Below the pieces are notes generated by a model, which saw only the letters and a list, made by a program, of their open reading frames with translations, made no database searches and was not told where the DNA came from. Source: Paragyromitra xinjiangensis (taxonomy: Eukaryota; Ascomycota; Pezizomycetes; Pezizales; Discinaceae). Taken from it: a stretch of 64,000 bases of DNA. Location: NCBI GenBank assembly GCA_038503065.1, contig JBCAMK010000005.1, positions 868,001 to 932,000 on the forward strand, read 5' to 3'. The translations under genes and the position numbers were made by a program. This document shows positions 46,807 to 58,900 of the stretch, piece after piece; the stretch's first letter is position 1, and every line of letters begins with the position of its first letter.

Positions 46807-48305
46807 ATGGCGACGACCACGAATACTTCCAGCTATAGATTCAATCACACCATGTCCGTCTTTCAAGCCGTAAATTTCACCGTGATGTGAAGGTCTAGGC
46901 TAACAACTGCAACGAACCAAAGGTTACGGGTGAAAGACCCTAGCAAGAGTGGTACGGTGTCCTTAGCATACGTTTATCCCGGCGTTCACCATGTTGATTG
47001 GTTCTCTTCGCAATAGTGAAATACTATGAAGACAATTTTGGCATGAAATTGATCAGGCGGTTGGTCGCTCTTTCTCCCTAACTCGTAATGAGATCGCAAG
47101 ACGGTTGGTTCTTCAGACGATTGTTCTACTAACAAAGCTCCGCATAGTCTTGATTTTGAGGAAGCCGAGTTTTCGTTGTACTTCTTAGCTTTTAATTCCC
47201 CCAAGGCCGAGAGCCATGGCAAAGAATGGACGAATCGCGAGGGCTTACTTGAGCTCACCCATAACTGTAATAATCCATCTACTGCAACCCCTCTTCTAGT
47301 CCAGTGCAACTGACTGATGAATCCACCGTGTAGATGGAACCGAGAATGATCCAAACTACGCAATTACTAACGGGAATTCTGATCCCTTTAGAGATACGTG
47401 CTCCTCGTCTTTCTAACAACCCCCATACGTAGCCGTAACGCTCAGCTGACATGTTAATGTAGCAACACGCTTTGGTCATATGTATGAAACCCTACGTGGA
47501 TGATTCTTATTCCGATTCTACAATACTCACAAAGCTCGGTCAAATAGTGCCATATCAGTGGATAATATTGAGAAGGCCTGTGCCCGTCTTGAAGAGAATG
47601 GTGTCAAGTTTCAGAAGAAATTGAGTGATGGAAGGCAAAAGAACATCGCTTTCGCTCTTGACCCAGACAACTATTGGGTATAGGATTCGCGCTAGACGAC
47701 AATAATGGAAACAAACTAATATTTTTTAATATGAAAGGTTGAAGTGATCGCACAAGAAGGTAGCAACCCCGAAGCAACCACCACCGACATCGAAAAATAC
47801 CGGTTCAACCACACCATGATCCGCTGCAAAGACCCCGAAAAGTCTCTCCAATTTTACCGCTCCGTGCTGGGAATGAGCCTTTTACGCACCATGGAGAGGC
47901 CAGAAGCGAAATTCAATCTTTACTTCCTTGGATACCGCCAGCCGGGGTATCCAGATCATCATCATACCGGTGAAGGAAATCCGTTTGCGTCAAAAGAGGG
48001 TTTAGTTGAATTGACTTGGAATTACGGGACTGAGAGTGACGCTGATTTCAAGTATCATAATGGCAATGCGGAACCACAAGGCTTTGGGGTAGCTCTCCTC
48101 ACTCTTTTTCTATTTGGCTGCAATGATGAAGGAATCTCTTCACTGAAACGAACGATTTTAGCACCTCTGTGTTTCAGTCGACGATCTTGATGCTGCTTGC
48201 GCGAGGTTCGAAGACTTGAAGGTTAATTGGAAAAAGAGGTTAACTGATGGTCGGATGAAATCGGTTGCTTTCATTCTAGACCCCGACGATTACTGGATCG
48301 AGTAA
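46807..48305 (+). CDS. GLO1: Glyoxalase I (lactoylglutathione lyase), two-domain
   Basis: Nine exons (46807-46853, 46923-46951, 47017-47059, 47148-47266, 47334-47393, 47469-47481, 47548-47677, 47738-48088, 48162-48305) encode 311 residues. The enzyme converts the methylglyoxal-glutathione adduct to S-lactoylglutathione in the cytosol. Two tandem VOC domains are visible, as in yeast Glo1. Metal ligands appear complete in both: His14 (FNHTM), Glu75 (LLELTHN), His103 (GFGHI), Glu149 (YWVEV) and His172, Glu238, His265, Glu311 (YWIE). The first domain is cut by seven introns and is not visible as a long frame. Two introns are odd: the first has a weak GTCCGT donor, and the fifth (47394-47468) starts ATACGT and ends AC. 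With that boundary the protein reads DPFRGFGHIAISVDN, as conserved. Exon 6 is only 13 bases. If the AT-AC intron is not spliced, domain 1 is broken and the gene would be a pseudogene. Confidence 0.85.
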
Positions 48306-51155
48306 TGCTCCCTGTAAGCCCATACAAGACTGAAGGAGATTGCTAATTGGTACCTTGCAATAGAATTATTCAAAACGAGGACTTGAAGTCCAGAGCTAAT
48401 TGGTAGGCACGGAATTTTAAGCTGGATGATCTAGAGAGTTACAGGGATCAATATCCTCATCCTGGAGCAGGGTTAGGTGATTTTCGCCTTGGTTACATCG
48501 CTCTCAAGTTCTTTTTGCTGGGTTTTATTGGGCCTATGGAAATAAATTATATATGATAAGAATATGTTTACCTTACGTAGCCCCATGCTAAAATCAATAT
48601 TTTGTGCTCTTAGCATTTTAGCCAGCGTGGAAAGATTGCTTACTTGTCTGATCGAGTGAGACGTTATGATGAAGCCTTCAGGCTGCTGTTCGGGAAAACA
48701 GTAGATTATGCAAGAGCAGGTAGGTAGATACTATACCAGCCTTCGAATTTTTGGAAGGGAAAAGGTTTACACGCACAAATCGTGGATCGCAGAGCTACTA
48801 TCCATAGATCAAGTTCTTTTTAAGTGTTCCGGAATCCAGATAAACCCTGCGGAGCTTGCGTCGTACCTAGGGAGCATATCCTGTACTGTCTAAGTAGTTG
48901 CTTCCCTGCCTTTTTTTGGAGAGTATGTGGTAAGCAACCAACTGCTTGTAGTGGTCGTTTATATCCCAGGGATATCTAATTTCGGGACGCAACCAGGACC
49001 TATTCTATATTACCAAAATAAGTTAGGCAAAAGCAAAAAGCCACCAAAAGAAAAGGGAAGAAACTACGAGTTTCTTATTAGCATCGGGGCTTTACAATAA
49101 ACTACACCCAAGTTTCGGCGAATTTTGGACCGAGCACCGAACACTTACGTACTTGGCTACAGCGTCCAAGCGACAAACGCGCGGCTTGCAGTATGTCCAA
49201 TATGACCTGAGTCGGGCCGGCTCCAAAGCACCAATCATGATTGATGAAGGGTCCTTTCTGGTAATGGGAAGGGATTGATTCCCTTAATATAGTGAGCATT
49301 ATTTGAAGCCAGTCGTGTTAATTTGCGCGGTAGTTGAAGTAAGTCAGACACAAACCGAGAAGGAAAGGCCGAAATATAATCCCCAAACCCTCGGATCTAC
49401 ATTTTAAGAGTGTGATTCCCTGTTTACAATTACATATTACAATAAGTTGCGACTTCCTATCGTGCCTTTTTCTAGCATACTTTACACTAACTCCATTCCT
49501 ATAAATAGTGAGCATACATGTAGCTTGTAGGTGGTTGTAACTTACGCACTCACGTCACGTGTGAAGCGAGTGATGGCTTATGACCTTTTGAGATACCACA
49601 AGCTGTGATAAGTTGTGTAACCTCATCGATCTCCCACCTCACATTACAGAGCTTCGATTTGTACCTCAGTATGAGCGAGTTTTCACTGAAATTGGTGGTA
49701 TCCTTCGGTGAGCGTGAGGAGTGTCTATTTCTCGGAGTAGGCTTGTGCGGCAGGTGTCGTTTCCCCTACCCTGGCCACTTAGAGAAATCGATAATTCCCA
49801 GAGCCTGTCAGGCATATGTAATCATAGGTTAGATAACATGTAGCCGCCAGAAAATACTAGAGGTCAGTCAGGAAAAACTTTTTACCTAAAGCTAGGATCT
49901 TTCAGGTTGCCGGGGAGGGACGAAGGGGACAAGACTCAAACTCTCCGTTCCACACCAGAGCCCCACTCGCCTATTTCATAGAACTATCCCCGCTATTTCT
50001 TTTGGCTATTGCTACGCCAAAGCACCTGTTTGTTAGGGACTAGTTTCTCCACCTATAAGCTCCTATATATTTACCCACCCTAATATAATGCCACGGAGCT
50101 GGCCATGAGAGAAGATTTAATATTTAGGGCTTTGATTTGTGGAAAATACAAATTTAGTCACACAGCATCACTCACGAAAATATCGCCGTTGACACACAGT
50201 TTAAGAGATTTCGAGATCAATTACTCCGATTTAAGATCTATGGCCACGAATAGTTTCGCATACCTCGAATAGCAATCAAATTATTTTTGAATATCACCCA
50301 GAGATTACGTTATGCAGATCCTTCACCCTAAGAAGTTTCGAGGTAGTGGCATTCACCCTCAAGGTTCAACCTCGTCGAATAGTGAGTATTTGTTGTTCTT
50401 TGCCAGAATTTTAGCTAGATCAACCATAAGTTTGAAGAAACCTCAAGATTCTGGAAGGGCTGTGCCATGTTCCTAATAATCCCTAGTGAAGATATCGATT
50501 CTCTTACAAGAACAAACACAACACGCTTCACCCTATCAACTTACCTTTAGATAGTTCTATGAATCTTTAGAACGATTGGTAGTCAAAGTTTACTAGTCAC
50601 ATTATTCATCCAGCAAGGGGAGCCTATCGACGAAGGTTGTAGCCAGACCTTAGTGAATAATGCATTCAAAGCAAGCTCTTTGATGAACTCAGGCTTGTGA
50701 TCAATTTTCCCGGTCCAGAATTCGTGGTTTCGGGTGGGTGAGATTTCTATGTAACGGGGTTAAGGGTTTTGCTAGGCGAGTGGGGGGCTGACAGCTTTCT
50801 GCCCAATCTACCTGGTCATCAATTTACTAGGGTCGAAGATACAGAAGAAAAATCCGCTTCAATAAAAGGCTATTGGGGATAAAATATGGTACATGAGAGG
50901 GGATCTATAAAAGGCCAACACCATATTAATCAAAATCTATCTATACGCTTTTGTAATTCGGAAACCACCAAACTCCGATATGGATATTCCCGGCCATAAT
51001 GCAACAAGCAAAGAAGATTTAGGGCAACTTTTTTCAGCAAAAAGTAAAATTTTCAGGACTTATGCAGGTAATACTCCAACCGTGTTGCTCTCGGACGGTA
51101 GCTAGACACTATAGTTAGTATTTATGCCAACCTAAGAGGATGAGACTAGTGGGTA
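48306..51155. other. Gene-poor stretch
   Basis: No gene supported between GLO1 and TIM17. TACATGTA lies at 49515-49522. Small frames near 48708 and 49605 lack motifs. Confidence 0.45.
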
Positions 51156-51846
51156 TCAAACCGGAGGATTCTGCGGCCTGCTGTTCCCCGCCATCACTCT
51201 GTTCAAACCAATGCCAACACCCTCTATGACAGCCAGCAAACATGCGCACCCGATTGCAGAATTTCTAGCAGCTTTGACACCTCCTCGTACAGCGAGGGCG
51301 CCCCCTGTAAAGAACCCAGCAAGAACTTTATGATTACTCTGTCAGCGGCGTATGCTATACCGTCAAAGTGGCTCTATTGGTACGTACTTGCATTGTAAGG
51401 GTCCTCTTTTTGCCTGATACCCTTAACAGCACAATCAAATGTGGAAAATAGTCCTCCCCATACGCCAAAGTTTCCTCCCAGTACTGGCGCCCGTGCTTTT
51501 ATGGCCGTGAGAGCTCCGATACGACGTTCTCCCTAGTTATATTGACACATGTTAGAGTGGCGTACTTATAACCTCAGCCCGGGAATAAAGGCGAAAGTAT
51601 TTGAGAAACTAATTTGATAGATGCTGCCTAGTGAGAGCTGAAGGACATACTGTTGGAGAATTCCGAAATCCTTTGACCCCATGCCAAATTGCACCACCAA
51701 TTGACTTGACAGAAAGATAAGTTAGCTAAAGAAGCTTCCTAAAATTTAGATTTTCCCATCAGTGACAAACTTACCCCCATAGCAAACGCCCCTCCAAAGT
51801 CATTAAGGATGACCCATGGGCATGGATCACGAGTATGATCGGCCAT
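51156..51846 (-). CDS. TIM17: Mitochondrial import translocase subunit Tim17
   Basis: Four exons (51775-51846, 51651-51704, 51388-51532, 51156-51325) encode 146 residues. Tim17 is a four-span inner-membrane subunit of the TIM23 complex that brings presequence proteins into the matrix. The N-terminus [24 protein letters not shown] is followed by [73 protein letters not shown] and [20 protein letters not shown], all family hallmarks, including Cys9 and Cys76-type positions. No single exon is longer than 60 codons, so it is easy to miss. Introns are 51705-51774, 51533-51650 and 51326-51387, all GT-AG and in phase. The Ser after FAMG, where I would expect Ala, and the short C-terminus (NSRPQNPPV) suggest a mildly divergent copy. 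Confidence 0.9.
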
Positions 51847-52662
51847 TGAAACTCAAATAAGAGACCAGGCTCCTAGAAAATACTTTTGGAGGAGTACGGT
51901 ATTTATGTATGAGGTAGCGGGGTCCGAACAGCTGGCAGTGCTTCCGGAGGATTGTTGTCGGAGATTTCGTGGTAGAGCCCTAGCTGCAGTTCCAGATTTT
52001 TTTTGATCGGCAGGGAGGAGGCTACTAATTAGGCCTAACTGGACGCCACCGCTAACGGTTCCAGGAATGGTAACCTCTTGGCGCACCCGCATGCGAATCT
52101 GTAAGGGACAAGAGAATTTGTCATTACGCAGCATCAGCAGATAATAATTCATACCATTTACCACATAGAAAGTTCTAGATCTAATTTTCTTCACGATTTT
52201 CTCGTTACCAGAATGCCCAGGTACAGGATAAGAGTAGGATAATATATCAAGCGTAGAAGGCCAAGTACTCTCAGAAAATCCCTTCTGAGCATGAAAGTCA
52301 TAATTAATGGCGATCACTCCATGCAAGGGCAAATTTTGTAGGCTCACCGATACTTACTTTATTAGTTCTACACATCTTAGTCCTGATTCTATTTTCACTT
52401 CCGAAAACTACATGTATCTTACTCCACCCCTCTAGCTATAAAGAAAGGACTCGACCGAGACATAGGTACGAGAACACCCCACCGTATTTTATTATTTTTA
52501 GCTAGCTTTTTCAGAAGTATCCGATTGCAATAGTCGGTGTTTTTCTATATTATAAATGTGTACCAGAAACTATAAAAGGAAAAAACTAGACGATAAAATA
52601 AAGTCTCATCCTCCAGCCCCGAACCTTAACCTTTAATGGAAGTGCCAAACATTAATACACAC
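51847..52662. other. Intergenic region between TIM17 and the DUF2235 gene
   Basis: An open frame at 51853-52347 on the minus strand has 164 codons but begins with GTG and has no motif; I do not call it a gene. TACATGTA lies at 52409-52416. Confidence 0.4.
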
Positions 52663-54385
52663 TCACCAGCGTCCAAGCCATCTCTCAGGCCAGTCTTCCC
52701 CACACATGTTCTTCAGTACCCATCGCCCTGCCAACTGTTTCTCCACTTCGCCCAGCATGTCCTCCAGTAGCTCTTTGCCCTCTGCTTTATTTTCCCATAG
52801 GCCCTGCTCCTCGTCATATGTCCACCCTTCAAGCCCTTTGGGTCTCCATTTAGGATCCATTTTATATCTGATGCTCACAGACCGATGCATACTCTCTTCA
52901 GTTATTCGTCTTTCTTTGATATCTTGTTCGCTAAGATATCCGCCAGGAGTTCTATAGACCCCACTCATAAGCCACATCAGGGTTGTGTTCGTTGAATCCT
53001 CAATCTTCCCGCCCGCCCACTGAAGTCTTGGGTCTTTCTTGCCGGTTACTTCATCGTAAACATCGTTTTGTAGCAGTTCGATCAAATTAGATTTGCTAAA
53101 TTCCAGAAACGGTGAGAGATTGTGGATCATCCAGCCCAAAGTGACGTCGGCGATTTCCTGATTTTCATAGCCGCCCCCGATATTGCTGTGCACACCAGGG
53201 AACCAGACCTGTTTTAGGCTAGTTCTTGAACCACGCGGTTTTTTCCATAGTGTTGGAGTGAATGGGCCCCGGTTCTCGTCGATGGCGAGGGCATGAAAAG
53301 CGTTTTCGATCGAGTCTGAAAGTTCAACATCGTGAAAACCAAGTCTACACCCAAACTATCAGCATAAGGGTCAATGGTACCAGCCTAGTCGGATTCTGAA
53401 CCATACTTTTTATGACCTGTATCAACAGTATTAACTCTCTTGGCACCATAGAAAGGTATTTTTATTTCGATAGATGGAACCCCGAGTGCTCCAACGGTAT
53501 CCCAGCAGCCTATAGCCTTGATGCATATTTTTGAAACCGGCATCACAATTTTCTCTCCTCTACTCCAGAGTTCTTGGATAGCCCTGAAATGATATCAGTT
53601 TCTCGTACCTTAATGATCCTTTAATGAGGAACCTAGAGAAAGTGGAGATGCTGAGTCATACTTAGGGGTAATGCCCTCTTTGCTTGTGTAAGCCTTCCAA
53701 ATGTCTGCAAAGTCATTCATTCCCTTCTTAGTTAATACACCGATTGTGCTGATCAATCCACACACTGATCGAGCTGTGTAGGCGCCACGAGAGAAACCAA
53801 TAAGAAATATTTCGTCGTGTTTGTAGTAGTTGTGGGCAAGAAATCCATAAGCTACTCGAATATTATCGTCGAGTCCAACGCCAGTACCGCCTTTCCCTTA
53901 ATGTTAACGGGGGCGCAATATAACGAGTGAAAAATATACTAATTAGGTATACAAACCGCCAAGTATTTTGTCTAAATTGCCGCTTGTCCCAACACCCTTC
54001 TGGTAGTAGACAATTTGTTGGACCCCATCCCTTTTAGAGTAGTTTTTTATTGACCTGGCCATCCTGGTAACGTTGGACGGCGGGGCTTTCTCGGGCCCGT
54101 CAGACTCTTGCCAAGTTCCTAATCCCTTATTAGCGACTAGGCATTTAAAGTGGGGAATCTCCGCGTCCCGGAAAATACTCAAGCGAGCCTATCACACATA
54201 CCATCACAGCAGATAATAATCCTTTTATATTTCAGAGACTTCTTCCCAGTCTCTGGACCTACATGTACGTAGGCATCGGAATTCTGTCTTAGTAAGTGTG
54301 ATCGAAGGCTTTCGTACCTCAAAGGGTGTCCTTCTGAGGTGGAATACGCTCTTGTCGGGGAAGATATGGCGAGGTTGGTAGTCAT
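52663..54385 (-). CDS. DUF2235 alpha/beta-hydrolase family protein
   Basis: Five exons (54202-54385, 53896-54118 shortened to 53957-54118 for exon 2, 53662-53896 for exon 3, 53407-53583, 52663-53344) encode 479 residues. In order, exon 2 is 53957-54118 and exon 3 is 53662-53896. DUF2235 proteins are predicted serine hydrolases related to the Tle1 phospholipases. Exon 1 ends RIIICCDG and exon 2 continues TWQESDG, forming the family's N-terminal CCDGTW signature across the intron. Exon 3 has GGTGVGLDDNIRVAYGFL and the nucleophile elbow GFSRGAYTARS with Ser151. Exon 4 has CWDTVGALGVP, and exon 5 FHDVELSDSIENAFHALAIDE, then WFPGVHSNIGGGY, which supplies the likely catalytic His. The C-terminal 150 residues are charged and Trp-rich. 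Introns (60-83 bp) are all GT-AG. No signal peptide, so it is probably intracellular. Substrate unknown. Confidence 0.85.
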
Positions 54386-55971
54386 TTATGTAGAGGGTCA
54401 ATGTCAATACCTGCGAAAAATGGGATAAAACTGAGCTGACAAGCCTATATATAATCTCGTTCCAACCCTCTTTTGCGTTGGCTGGCGTTTCTGACCGTAA
54501 TATGACTAAAGTCCGAAGAAAAACAACAAAAAGCCACGTTTTCGGCTGTGGACTGAGACAATGGTGCTGCAGACTGGAGTTTAGGGCCCAACCACCTGGC
54601 CATCAGCGCTTCTTCAGACGACAAATGCACACTGCGTAGCTTAAAGCGCGATACCTCGTACCTGCAAATCCTATTGGTGATCAATACGAACTTTTTATGT
54701 GGGTATTTGGTAGCGAAAATGTGAGGATTTCTGACCTCATACCCAGCCGGGTTTCTGCCACGTGAACCAATGATGTTGGCTGTGAAAATGTATAAGGAGA
54801 TACATGTATCCTAACACGATAAATCTTATGTTGGTTCATAGCTGAGATGCCTTGATCGGTTGAGGGTGCCCGATGCAAACCAAGATATTGCTTTTTCTGA
54901 TCGCCGAGTATTGATTCCGTACTTATCCGGTGACGATGGCCGAACCACTAGGCACTATGGAAACCCTGTGCTGCAGCCGCAGCTCAACGAGTTGGGAATA
55001 GATAATATATTCCGAACTTTTGAGTAATAAGCGCTATCATTACCTAGTCTAGAGCGATTCGGATCAAATAACGACCGCAGTTCACCCTATGAACGTTTAT
55101 TTTTATATACTACAAGGTCTTGCCAATACATACACCTACATATACTTACTTTGAGCTGCACCTAGCCATATCGAGTAAACCCAAAGAAACTTTAATTATG
55201 TTATACATATTTAATCGTAACCGGTGCCAAAAAGAAAAGAAAATTCCCTGCAAATTCTGCGGGGAGTTTATTCTAAGGCGAAACTCATCCCTGCAGACCG
55301 AAGTATAAGCGTATGGAGGTGAGGTTGGAACAGCAAGGCACTGAAAAACTGTTTTTTTTGTAGCTTAATCGTTGTGGCCGAACACCCCGGCCATTCCAGC
55401 TTCACCCTCGTACGCTTGTATCTCAAAAATGCTTTGGTGAGATGATTTGTCAGTGCTTTTACGCCGTTTGGGTCTTCGGCGCCCGCGACATAGGTTGTGT
55501 GTGGGGGAGGATACATACATACATGTAGTTGCTGTAAAATACGAGATCGGGAAGTAGAGAATATCTGATTGGTTGGTTGGCTCGACTCCAGCACAGGCCA
55601 AATATGGATTCCACTTGCACCTATTAACCACAACTAATGATAAAATCCTGCTATTACTCTAGCGATAATAAAGTAACGATTAGCTAAACTGATAACCCGC
55701 GTAGGCCTGCTTGGTCATCAATATTTCCTCACTTTTATACCACAGACAAGACACAGCCAGAAAATAAAAGAATAGAAAACAAACACGAAAAAATTAACTA
55801 GACCGTACTCCAATTCCCGTTTACCCCCCATCCTTTTTCCAGAAACGAATACAATACCAATACAGATAAAAGAAAAGAAGAATAAATACACAAAACCCCA
55901 GAGCAAGAAGTATCAAAAATAAGTAGAGAGACCCGCACCCTAAAACTTATACAACCGTCTTCTCGATCCCA
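54386..55971. other. Intergenic stretch
   Basis: No supported gene. TACATGTA lies at 54801-54808 and 55520-55527. Minus-strand frames at 54445-54878 have no motif. Confidence 0.45.
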
Positions 55972-58900
55972 CTACTCTCCTCTCCTTAGTGCCAAAATCA
56001 ACTGCCCTAACTTCTCATCACTGCTCTTCTTCTCTGCCTTCAGCTTCAATCCGAGCTCCCTCACCTCCGCAAGGAGTTCATCCACTCGCCCTCTCTTTTT
56101 CTCATTTTCCTTCATCCATTTCTTCGCCGCGCCCTTATACCTCTTATTCCTCTCTTCGCTTTCAGCCAGCCTCCTATCCCGCCACCTGAAGGCCTGGATC
56201 ACAACCTTCACCAACTCCGGATCCTGGATGCCTTCAATCGCGCTGACATCCAGCTGTTCTTGGTCGTCTCCAGCAGGAGCATTGATGTGGTCTTTTTCTA
56301 TCTCCTCCACGATAAGCGCGAGGGATTTACGGTAGGCTTCGATGGTGCCCGAGGAGCTCCCGGGCTCTCCCGTAACGCTACGCTCCATCTCGTGCTTGAG
56401 ACCCGCCCACTTCGCCTCTTTCTCTGCAGTGTCATGAAGAAGTTGTGCGAAGCGTCCTCGAGCGGCTTTAGTTTCACCGGCTGCGATCTCCAGCTCCGCT
56501 TTGAGGAACTCCTTCTCTGCAGCAAGGCGCTGTGCACTTTGGTCACTTTGCGCGATCTTCTGCTCCAGCTGCGTTATGGTGGTGGAAGAAGCAGAGTACT
56601 GCTCTTCGAGAGTTTTAAATTTGTCCTGCAGCTCCTTTACCTGCCTCTTGAATGCATCTGTCTCTCTTGTGTCGCCCTGTCCCTTCACAGCCTCTAAGAG
56701 CTTCTTCGATAATTCTTCTTTCTCTTTCTCAATGGCTTTGATACGATCAACGGACTCCTTAAGCTGCACCTGGAGCCCGTCTCTCTGTTTTCCAACCGCT
56801 GCTGCGGTCTCTTCCCATTCCGCAAGCTGCTGCCTAAACGTAATTGTCTCCGTCTCAACAACCGAAACGTGACTTTTCTCCTCGGCGAGCTGTCTTCTAA
56901 GCCCAAGAACCTCCTCTTCAAAGCCTTGATTCCGCTGCTCCGCTTCTGAGGCCTGGCTCTTCAGCATGTCGTTTAGTCGCTTCGTATCATTGACCAGCCT
57001 CTGCAACGACACCTTATCGGCCTCAAGTGATTCCATACGCTCTTCCGCATCGGAACAGCGCTGGCTCAATTCGTCATGTTCGATTACTAACTGGCGGATA
57101 TGTTTCTCCGCCTCTTGCAGCTTCGTTCGGAGCGCCTCAACTTGATCGGCGAGTACATTGCCAGCTGCCTCTGCTTCCTTTGCGGCGGTCCTAAACGCAT
57201 CCCTTTCGGCCACGGTGAGCTCAAGTTTCTCTTCAGCTTCCCGGCCTCTACTTTCAAGTTCGTCATTTTTCTGCAATAAACCCTTCACCCTATTCTCACT
57301 CTCGATCAGCAGGCTCTTGAGGACAAGATACTCGGTCCTCAACTGCCTAATTCCGAATGCTGCAAGAGCGACCCTATCCAGTGGTTCGTTCAACCCAGCC
57401 TCATCCGCCACCCGTCGCAGACTCATCTCCGCCTCTTCAACAGCCTCCTCAAAGTCCTCCACCTCACCGGTCCCGTGTAGCTCGGTGATGATCTGGTCGA
57501 GCCCATCATCGTAATATTGACTAATCTCGCGACTCTTCTCATCCAACCAGTCTTCAGCCTCCGCCTCATCAATCATACGTGAAGACCCATGATCAACCGG
57601 CATGAGATTCACCATCTCGTCCAATTCTGCTTGAAGGTGACGGACTAGCCCTTCTTTTTCAGAAAGTAAATTGGTGTATTTATCCTCTGTTCTCTGGGCC
57701 TCAGCTTCGTGGGCTTGCTGCTGTTCGAAAAGCTTCCCTTGCAGCTCTGTAATCAGGTGTTGATCACCACCTACAGCTCTCCCAAGCTGAACAGGCCCGA
57801 TGGATCCTCTCCTATCATCTAGGATTTTCCGAAGCTGTGTGATCGTCCGCTCCTTCTCCTCCACATCTATTCTATGCGCCTCTTGCGCTTCGTGGACGCG
57901 CTGCTCGAAGAACTTGACCCGGTCTTCCAGCCCAAGGGATTTTCGCCTGCTGTGTTGTTTTTCGCCATGGAGCTTCGAAACCACTTCATTGATCTCCCTA
58001 TCGTGGTTGATGTTGTCTACCGCAGCTTGTTGCTCAAGATCTTTCACATGGCTCTCCAGGTCCTTAGCTCGCTCTCGATTCTGCTCCGCGAGCTTCTGAA
58101 GTTCGTAGTACCGTGTCCGCCAATGAGTAATGAGCGTATCCTTCCTATCATTCTCCCCTCGGAGTTCCGCGTCTTTCTTCCCAAGAGACTCAAGGAGTCC
58201 CTCCAGCTCCATTACCCTCCTCCTCAAGGAGCTCAGGTCGTCGGAGGTGTTATAATCAGAGTTCCTGCTACTGCTCAGATCCCTGCTATCGTAAACAGTC
58301 AAGTTGCTACTCGATCCCACATCCTGGTCTTCAATTTTGATATTATTGCTTTCCAGCAGCTTCCGGAACCTGTCGTTCTCTGCTTCGGCTTGCGCCATTC
58401 GTAACCAGAGTGTCTTGTTTGATCCATCGCTGACATCACCGTTGTGACTAGCGTCCTTAGATTCGCCGATGGAAGCAGGAGTGTGAACCCTGAATTCGAC
58501 ATTTCCGAGACTCAAACTTGGGGGATCGTGACTGGGCTCACTTTGGCTGACAATCGTATGTGTGTCTTTATTGGCACGGTGAAAACTCGATTGGAAGTCT
58601 TGAGTAAAGCCAGACCAGTGTCGACCATCGATCCCATCATCGTCGGTATCACTAAAGAGTTATTAGCTCACTCATCTATTTAATGATCGGAAAAACAAAC
58701 CTAAGATCCAGCCCATCGCCATTAACCAAATCCTCATCATTATCTAATTCATCACCCTGCGAAGCAGCAAGCAATTCACTCTCTCCCACGCCCACCGCTG
58801 CGTCTTTAGGTTCATCGTGCCCCTCTTCCTCGCAAGAACTATATTCAGGTTCCTCCTTTTCCTTTTCCACTCTCGCCTGAGCGAACAACCTTTTCAACCC

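Noticed and set aside
46425..46838. 137-codon frame upstream of glyoxalase I
   Set aside because: It overlaps the TATA box and start codon of GLO1 and has no recognisable content.
51705..51846. Suspected one-base frameshift at the first TIM17 splice site
   Set aside because: Recounting the G run shows ATG-GGG followed by GT, phase 0, so the exon joins correctly.
51853..52347. 164-codon open frame directly upstream of TIM17
   Set aside because: It begins with GTG, has an in-frame stop three codons upstream, and shows no motif or coding-like composition.
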